This document shows, one piece after another, positions 53,222-62,200 of a stretch of 64,000 nt of DNA (the stretch's first letter is position 1; each line of letters begins with the position of its first letter). Below the pieces are notes generated by a model. It had not been told where the DNA came from and did no database searches. It was given only the letters and a program-made list of their open reading frames with translations. A program made the translations under genes and the position numbers. Source of the stretch: Lamellibrachia columna (taxonomy: Eukaryota; Annelida; Polychaeta; Sabellida; Siboglinidae); the NCBI GenBank assembly GCA_963662155.1, contig OY759268.1:6173201-6237200 (forward strand). Direction: 5' to 3'.

Positions 53222-56200
53222 CATTTTCTTTTGCAGGGAACGATTCTCAATTGGATTATGATTGGTAAGTAACAACTATTCTTTGATGTTCACCCATTTT
53301 GTTAAATAATATCTCCACAATTATATGATATATCAAACTATGAATGACATAATATCAGCAGTTAGACACAGTTATAGTTTAGTAGTGATTGCATTAAGTA
53401 GTACCTAAATATAAAATGTTCAGTCAGAAAATCTGAAAGGAATATGCTTGTAGAAAAATGTGCTAAGCATATGAAAAATCTTTTATTTTTACATTGTTAG
53501 TAGTCATTCAAGTTAAAATACTCTATATGTCATCTCATCTGTTGAAGAATATTCAGTTGTTAAATTTGTAGGCATATTATGTACTGAATTTCATTTACAA
53601 AGTGGCAAAACGAAATAACTATAAATTTTAATATTTTGTACAAAATACATGTTTACAAACGTGCATGATAAAATTTTTGGAAGATTGTATTTGAATAATT
53701 AGTTCACCAGCAACATTAAAATGACACACGTTTATTACAGTTGTAATTAATTACACAATTACATTTGTAATTGACATCAACTGTGACTAGATAGCATTTA
53801 AAATGCAAACTAGCTTGATCTTGTGTCAGAAACAATATTAGTGGGGCACGTCGTTATTGGGGCACATTGGTTAGTGGGTCACATCGGTTAGTGGGGCACG
53901 TCGTTATTGGGGCACATCGGTTAGTGGGTCACATCACTGACTGTTAATTGTTTGTGGCAAACATACACCATATTTAACTTTATCGCCTATGTGCCCCACT
54001 AACGGAGAGCCATCATAAATGTCTTGCCTCTGGTAGGTAGTTGCAATGTCGCCTTTTTAATTTTTTTTTTTTTTTTTTTAATCTTTAAAATTTTTAATCT
54101 TGCAACCTATTATATTACTCTCGCTTGTTTTCAACTGGTTTTAGTAATTCGATTGTGATATGTAATGTTTAGTTCCGTGTGTGATTGGGTGCATGAGTGT
54201 ATGTTTGTGCTAACGCCACAACACTACAAATTCCGTGTACTTGCTACTTGGTAATAAAACTTATCTTATCTTATCTTATCTTATTTAACAATGTGCCCCA
54301 CTAATGATGTTTCTGACACGAGATCAAGCTAGTTTGTATTTCAAATTACTAGCTAGTCACAGTTGTTGCCTAGCTGACTAGTTAGTAATTTAAAATACAA
54401 ACCTTTTCATACTGTTGATGTAAATAGTAACCGCAGATAGGTTGGGGTAAGTTTGGTATACTTAAGCAAATATTCCATTTTGAAAAAAAAATTAAGAAAC
54501 CTTTGTAAAACAGATAAATATTCTAAATCACAAAAAAATCATCGATTGAGTGCAAACAAATTGTTAGAAAAAGTTGTTTTTCAGTCAAATATGTACGATT
54601 ATTGAATGACTAAATAAATTTTATTTAGTTAAATTTGCTATGCGTTTACGAAAGTTGCAAGATAATTAGATTCATGAACATCCTGGGGCTGTTGTCTGTC
54701 ATAATCAATACAAATTGTCAGATATTGAAAAAAATAAAATGTACGATTATCGAATGACAAAAAGATTTTTCTCGAAGACTCATTCAGTTCATAAACAACT
54801 GGGGGCTGTTGCCTATAAATAACTTTCCAGTGGGTACTTATTATGTACTTATTATGAATAGCTGCAACTGCCAACATTTTCATGCGATAAAGTGAAATGT
54901 GTTGTATGTCTGCGACACTGTGCCCCACTAACGATGTTTCTGACATGAGATAAATTTTTATTGGTAACAACTTTGTGCAGCTAGTGACTTTTATTCCATT
55001 AAGTGGTGGTCTTAACCCTTGGTGCTGTGCATTTTCCAGCCACATCTCTACCTACAGTCGTACATTTGTTCAGGTCCCGGGCTCTACGCTCTCTCCCTGA
55101 TGGGCGTGATGGGAACATTCAACATTACTCTCGTCCACTGTTTTGTCTTCAGTTCGCTGATCATTGCTGTAGATCCAGTCGCTGTGAGTGTGAGGAGGGG
55201 AGGATTATTTAAGTGTGAGGGGGAGCGGATCATTTAAGTGTGAGGGGGAGGATTATTTAAGTGTGAGGGGGAGAGGATCATTTAAGTGTGAGGGGGAGGA
55301 TTATTTAAGTGTGAGGGGGAGAGGATCATTTAAGTGTGAGGGGGAGAGGATCATTTAAGTGTGAAAGGGAGGATTATTTAAGTGTGAGGGGGAGAGGATC
55401 ATTTAAGTGTGAGGGGGAGAGGATCATTTAAGTGTGAGGGGGAGAGGATCATTTAAGTGTGAGGGGGAAGATTATTTAAGTGTGAGGGGGAGAGGATCAT
55501 TTAAGTGTGAAAGGGAGGATTATTTAAGTGTGAGGGGGAGAGGATCATTTAAGTGTGAGGGGGAGAGGATCATTTAAGTGTGAGGGGGAAGATTATTTAA
55601 GTGTGAGGGGGAGAGGATCATTTAAGTGTGAGGGGGAGGATTATTTAAGTGTGAGGGGGAGAGGATCATTTAAGTGTGAGGGGGAAGATTATTTAAGTGT
55701 GAGGGGGAGAGGATCATTTAAGTGTGAAGGGGAGAGGATCATCTAAGTGGCACTTGCAATGATACAAGTTACTTACCTATGTCATCCACTTATCGTAATG
55801 ACAAGACGAGTCCCTTCCAGTGGTCACTGTGTGTCATGGCACTGACAGACTAACCCCACTGAGCAAGGGGCTACTTCGTCATGACACATCACATGACCTG
55901 CCAGACAAAGACGATGTTGTCTCACAATGGTGGAGATCAGTGAGACGGAGCCGTACAGTTCCTGTTTGGTGTTGTGATCACGCCTGGATACGTTGAATTT
56001 CCACCTTGTAACGGCACACACTTACAGCGTAAAGATCGATGGTTGAAACATTGCAAGATGCAACATTATAACTTGTATCATTGCAAGTGTCAGTGTAAAG
56101 ACAACTTTACAATGAAAATTTACAATGACTTTTTAATTGGTATTGAAAAAGTACAGTGACTGTTTTGACTTCTCAGTTACATTCACATTGACTTCTCTTT

Positions 56201-59200
56201 CTCAGTTAGGATTCATGAAGAATGTTCTACTGAAACATAGTTCCATACCCTCTCGTTCTTCCACCGTCTTTTAAATTTGAATATAATATTTAATAATTTT
56301 CATCAATATATTCATGAGCACTATATGTTAATAATAATTTCATATAAACCGCATTAATATATTAATATTTTCAAACAAAGACCTCTCTTTTCAACAAATG
56401 CTTTTCTTGCTTTCCAGGTACTTGCTATTTTCCAAGAGATCGGTATTAATAATGTTCTTTATTTCCTCATCTTTGGTGAATCTCTACTTAATGGTAAGTA
56501 ATCAGGAAATGGTTATTTGTCCTGAAACAAAACACAATAATTAGTTCAGAATGAGAGGCTGACTTTGAGCGCATGCAGCAATTTTGTGTTATATGTTTTC
56601 TGACATTGATCGCATGCAGCAGTTTTGTATTATGTGTTTGCTGACATTGATCGCGTGCAGCAGTTTTGTGTTATATGTTTGCTGACATTGATCACGTGCA
56701 GCAGTTTTGTGTTATGACGACTGAATATGAATGGCATGTGATGATTACAGTTACGGCATATGTGGTGATTACCTTTATGCCATTTAAAAAAGTCCAATAA
56801 TGTACTTTTTGTGAATTATTTTCACACTTATTTATTAGCGAAGTCGTGATTGGATTGGTCAATTGTATACTTTTAATACAAGACGTATATTTATATATTT
56901 TTATTTTAACTTGTTTTATGGGTACTTTGACTGCATGACGTATATATTTATATGTATATATATTTTTTATTCTTTCTCCATATACTTTTAATGCACAACA
57001 TGTATGTATATTTATATATATTTGTACTTGTTCTGTACATATATATATATATATGGACTTTTTTCTGAATTAAACACTATTATTACATCATGAAGAACGA
57101 GGACATTTTCATGGGTTGCCACAGCTAGATCAATATAATTCAAAGTTTCGTGTAGTAGGAGGGTCTGAGTTTACATGACTTCAGTTTCATGTAGTGGGGG
57201 TCTGAGTTTAAATGACATGAGTTTCATGTAGTGGGGGAGGGTCTGAGTTTAAATGACATCAGTTCCATGTAGTGGAGGAGAGTCTGAGTTTAAATGACAT
57301 CAGTTTCATGTAGTGGGGGAGGGTCGGAGTTTACATTACATCAGTTTCATGTAGTGGGGGAGGGTCGGAGTTTACATGACATCAGCTTCATGTAGTGGGG
57401 GAGGGTCTAAGTTTAAATGACATCAGTTTCATGTAGTGGGGGAAAGTCTGAGTTTAAATGACATCAGTTTCATGTAGTGGGGGAAAGTCTGAGTTTAAAT
57501 GACATCAGTTTCATGTAGTGGTGGAGGGTCTGAGTTTAAATGCCTTCAGTTTCATGTACTGGGGAAGGGTCTGAGTTTACATGACATCAGTTTCATGTAG
57601 TGGGGGAGGGTCTAAGTTTAAATGACATCAGTTTCTGTAGTGGAGGAAAGTCTGAGTTTAAATGACATCGGTTTCATGTAGTGGGGGAGGGTCTGAATTT
57701 AAATGACATCAGTTTCATGTGGTGGGGGAGAGTGTGAGTTTTAATTACATCAGTTTGATTTCGATGTTTTGTAATCGTCCCAAAAATCCGTTAGCGTTTG
57801 CATCAGTGCTTTATGTTAGCTAAAAACCTTGCTTGCTATGCCAAATTAATTTAGGCGAATATTTTGTCACTTGTTTTACCCATCGGGTGGCGCTACCATT
57901 CAGTTTATCACATCACCTGTGTGAGTGTGTCACGCCCACCAGTTGTCTTGGTTGTGAACCTGATATCACCCTCTGACGTACAGTTCACAAAGGTCGACCA
58001 CTGGACTCTATTGTCCTTAATATTATTACCGTCCATGGTAGGACTAGCTAACCATTTCAACAAAATGACTGCTATCATTACGTTATAAATGTAGCAGTTT
58101 TGTAGCACTGTACAAGTGCCCTGCACGGGCCGGGCTTTGGGTCCAAGCTGGGCCGGGCCAGGCCTCTACGTAATTTCGCGGGCCAGACCGGGCCTGGGCT
58201 GAAAAAAATTTAAACACATCGGGCTTGGGCCAGGCCTGGGCCTAGTGTGAGCAGGCCAGGCCGGGGCTGGGCCTGGACATTAATAAAAACTGATTATAAA
58301 TTGTAATTCCGGTTAATGAATGCTTAAAATTATTTCTTTAGTATTATATAGTTGCAAATTGAAACCTTGCATGGAATTATGAATGACACTAGTGCTTTAT
58401 ACATTGGAAAGCAGTTTAACCTCTTTTCAACAATGGGACTTCCTATGGCATCATTTTAATAATGTGCATTCTTTTAATAGAACCATTTCATATAAACTAT
58501 ATGCATAGTCTCATGCCCATATCTTTGTATTGTAATTCTTTAAACATGTACTGGCTTTCCAAGACACTGTGACTGGAGTAGTGGCACTTGTTTAACTGAC
58601 AGTGGCTTCATCACAGTTAATGCATGTTTCCTGACTTACAGACACTAGCACTGTCTGGAGTGGGTCCCTGGCTGGAGTGGGTCCCTGGCTGGAGTGAGTC
58701 CCTGGCTGGAGTGGGTCCCTGGCTGGAGTGGGTCCCTGGCTGGAGTGGGTCCCTGGCTGGAGTGGGTCCCTGGCTGGAGTGGGTCCCTGGCTGGAGTGAG
58801 TCCCTGGCTGGAGTGGGTCCCTGGCTGGAGTGGGTCCCTGGCTGGAGTGGGTCCCTGGCTGGAGTGGGTCCCTGGCTGGAGTGGGTCCCTGGCTGGAGTG
58901 GGTCCCTGGCTGGAGTGGGTCCCTGGCTGGAGTGAGTCCCTGGCTGGAGTGAGTCCCTGGCTGGAGTGGGTCCCTGGCTGGAGTGGGTCCCTGGCTGGAG
59001 TGGGTCCCTGGCTGGAGTGGCTCCCTGGCTGGAGTGAGTCCCTGGCTGGAGTGAGTCCCTGGCTGGAGTGGGTCCCTGGCTGGAGTGGGTCCCTGGCTGG
59101 AGTGGGTCCCTGGCTGGAGTGGGTCCCTGGCTGGAGTGGGTCCCTGGCTGGAGTGAGTCCCTGGCTGGAGTGGCTCCCTGGCTGGAGTGGGTCCCTGGCT

Positions 59201-62200
59201 GGAGTGGGTCCCTGGCTGGAGTGGGTCCCTGGCTGGAGTGGGTCTCTGGCTGGAGTGGCTCCCTGGCTGGAGTGGCTCCCTGGCTGGAGTGGGTCCCTGG
59301 CTGGAGTGGGTCCCTGGCTGGAGTGAGTCCCTGGCTGGAGTGGGTCCCAGGCTGGAGTGAGTCCCTGGCTGGAGTGAGTCCCTGGCTGGAGTGGGTCCCT
59401 GGCTGGAGTGAGTCCCTGGCTGGAGTAAGTCCCTGGCTGGAGTGGGTCCCTGGCTGGAGTTGGTCCCTGGCTGGAGTGGGTCCCTGGCTGGAGTGGCTCC
59501 CTGGCTGGAGTGGCTCCCTGGCTGGAGTGGGTCCCTGGCTGGAGTGGCTCCCTGGCTGGAGTGGCTCCCTGGCTGGAGTGGCTCCCTGGCTGGAGTAGTG
59601 GCTTCATCACAGTTGTTGCAGGCCTAGCAGTATGGGCCACTGCCGTCCCCATCTTTCTATATATTTTATCCTGAAACCTGGGGCCTCCTATTCATTCTCC
59701 CACCATCGTGGTGAAAGAACAGGGACAGTCGTGACCAAGAGAAGATGCAGCCTCCGATCAAACAGCGTGAACAATATCTTGTTCTTGAACAGTAACATGA
59801 GAAAGTGGTAGTAGCTAGCACTTGCTAGTAGCTAGTACTAGCTACTAGCTAGACACTACTAAACAACAACTGACATTAGTATTTCAGTAGTAAACATTAT
59901 ACAATGTTCATATATTATTTTTTTTATTTAATAAAACAAGTCTGTTTTATAGTTTATTTGTTTTTTGTCTTTGTTATTAGAGTATAGGTTTTTCTTCTGT
60001 AAACTTAGCGGGCCGCGGGCTTACCTGTCTTTGGCCCGCGGGTATAGGCTGGGCCTGCGCCTGAAACTTGCTGGCCGGGCCTGGGCCAAACATTCACGGC
60101 CTGGGCCTAAATTCTAGTTTGCGGACCGGGCCGGGCTTGAAAATTGTTGCAGGGCCGGGCGTGGACTCTAACTGCTAATTGCAGGCCGGGCTTGGGCTCA
60201 AATTATAGGCCCGTGCAGGGCACTAGTACGTGCTGGTGCTGCAAACCTTTGCATTTTTGGCGTGAAAAAATCAATTAGTAAATGCATGTTTTGGTTTTAC
60301 AGATGCAGTGACTGTTGTTCTGTACAATATGATGAAGTCATTCAATGTGATGGAAGTCATTCCACCAAATCAGGTTGTCCTACGTTGTATTTACAACACA
60401 TCTTATAATCCGCTGTTGTACCCCTTTAGGGGGACCAGGACTTAGTGGTGAAAAAAACAACATATTTCAGGATTGCTGTTTGAATTGTTACCCAATCAAA
60501 ACTTCTTTAATGCCAACGAAATCGCAAGTATTTCCCACAGATAGCAAGTGCATAAATACGTGCTTAATGCAGTACACATTTACGCAGTTATAAGTTGTAT
60601 GAGGTCTCCTAGAGTTTAAAATTGTGGGGCAAGTTGAAACAGTCATTTTAAAAATCATGAAATTTTATCTGATAAATGAAAAGTTTTATTAATCTGGAAT
60701 ATTATTTAGTATTTCAACTGATTTGTGAAGAAATGGTTCATTTATCTTAAAAAACTTCTGAAACTACTCACTTCAAGACAAGCATAGAATAGCCACCCCA
60801 GCCACCATAACAAATAAAAAATTCTTTAAAATGGTGTCGGTTTTTACGACGTTCGTTACAACTTACCTGTGTTACAGCTAGCCCCGGTTTCCCCTAACCT
60901 TTGTGCTGTAATTGCTACGTAGCTGAATGCTTCACAGAGAAGTCAAGATGGTGTTGGAATGAGCAGGTCTGCCAGAGGGTGAAGTGTAAAGTGCGTTGAG
61001 CAGTCCTAGGACTTTGTAAGAATTACGTTTTAAGAACTTTATTCTAACTTGTCATTTGTTTCAGCTACTGCTTGGCTTTGTGTCATTCTTCACGGTCAGT
61101 CTGGGAGGACTGACCACTGGTGTGGCGTTTGGCCTCATGTCAGCCATCTTGACCAGAGGAACACGTCACGTGCAGGGTAAGTCTCTCCCTTGCCAAGATC
61201 AGACTCCGATTTTCCCAGGAGTCTGTGATTCCGAGACGCATTGTTTTTTCTGCAGATTCCAGCCCTTGGTAGGAGTTTGTGCGACGCCCTAATTTAAAAG
61301 ATGGCCAATTTCAATGCCGTCAGTGTGCGTGTATGCTACCAGGTTGACTCAATAATGGTTTTGAATAAGTGTGCAGTCCCAAATATGAGCAGAGTGGAAG
61401 GCCGCTGGACTCAAACCAAATTTCCCATGAAAATCAATCCGTGGAGATTATAAATGTTAATTTACTTTTTATTTCAAGTTATTGTCAATATACACGTGTG
61501 CATGCATATGTACATGAATGCATACATAGTTAGTTCAATTCATATGGGTAGTGCAGAATTTCATACAGACAAAACCATTAAAAAAGCTTTATTTGTATGC
61601 CAAGTAAACCAGTGATTATTATATTATCCAGGAGTCTGTGCTTACAGACGCATTATGGGTACAAGTGTATTATGTTTCAGTGGTGGAGCCTCTCACGATA
61701 TTTGTGTTCGCCTACACGGCATATCTTGTGGCCGAATTGTTTCACTTCTCTGGAATTATCAGGTAGGTGGCAGCACTGTGCTAGAGTCAACATTGAATTT
61801 GAATTATGATTGTAATCATAACTGATGATTATTGATTGTTGTAGTCATTGACAGATCTGTTTGATTAGGGCGAGCTACACATGACTGACATTGTTAGACT
61901 CAATAAGGGCCTCCTTGTCCACTTGCCTTGCATCTGGAGCTTGTTGTTTTGGGTGGCAATCTTGTTAAATCTTCCTTGTCCACTTGCCTTGCATCTGGAG
62001 CTTGTTGTTTTGGGTGGCAATCTTGTCAAATCTCCCTTGTCCACTTGCCTTGCATCTGGAGCTTGTTGTTTTGGGTGGCAATCTTGTTAAATCTTCCTTG
62101 TCCACTTGCCTTGCATCTGGAGCTTGTTGTTTTGGGTGGCAATCTTGTTAAATCTTCCTTGTCCAGTTGGCTTGCATCTGGAGCTTGTTGTTTTGGGTGG

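Noticed and set aside
58645..59652. 335-codon reverse open frame resembling a low-complexity secreted protein
   Set aside because: A 17-bp array without stops stays open in every frame; it lies within an intron of the exchanger on the other strand.
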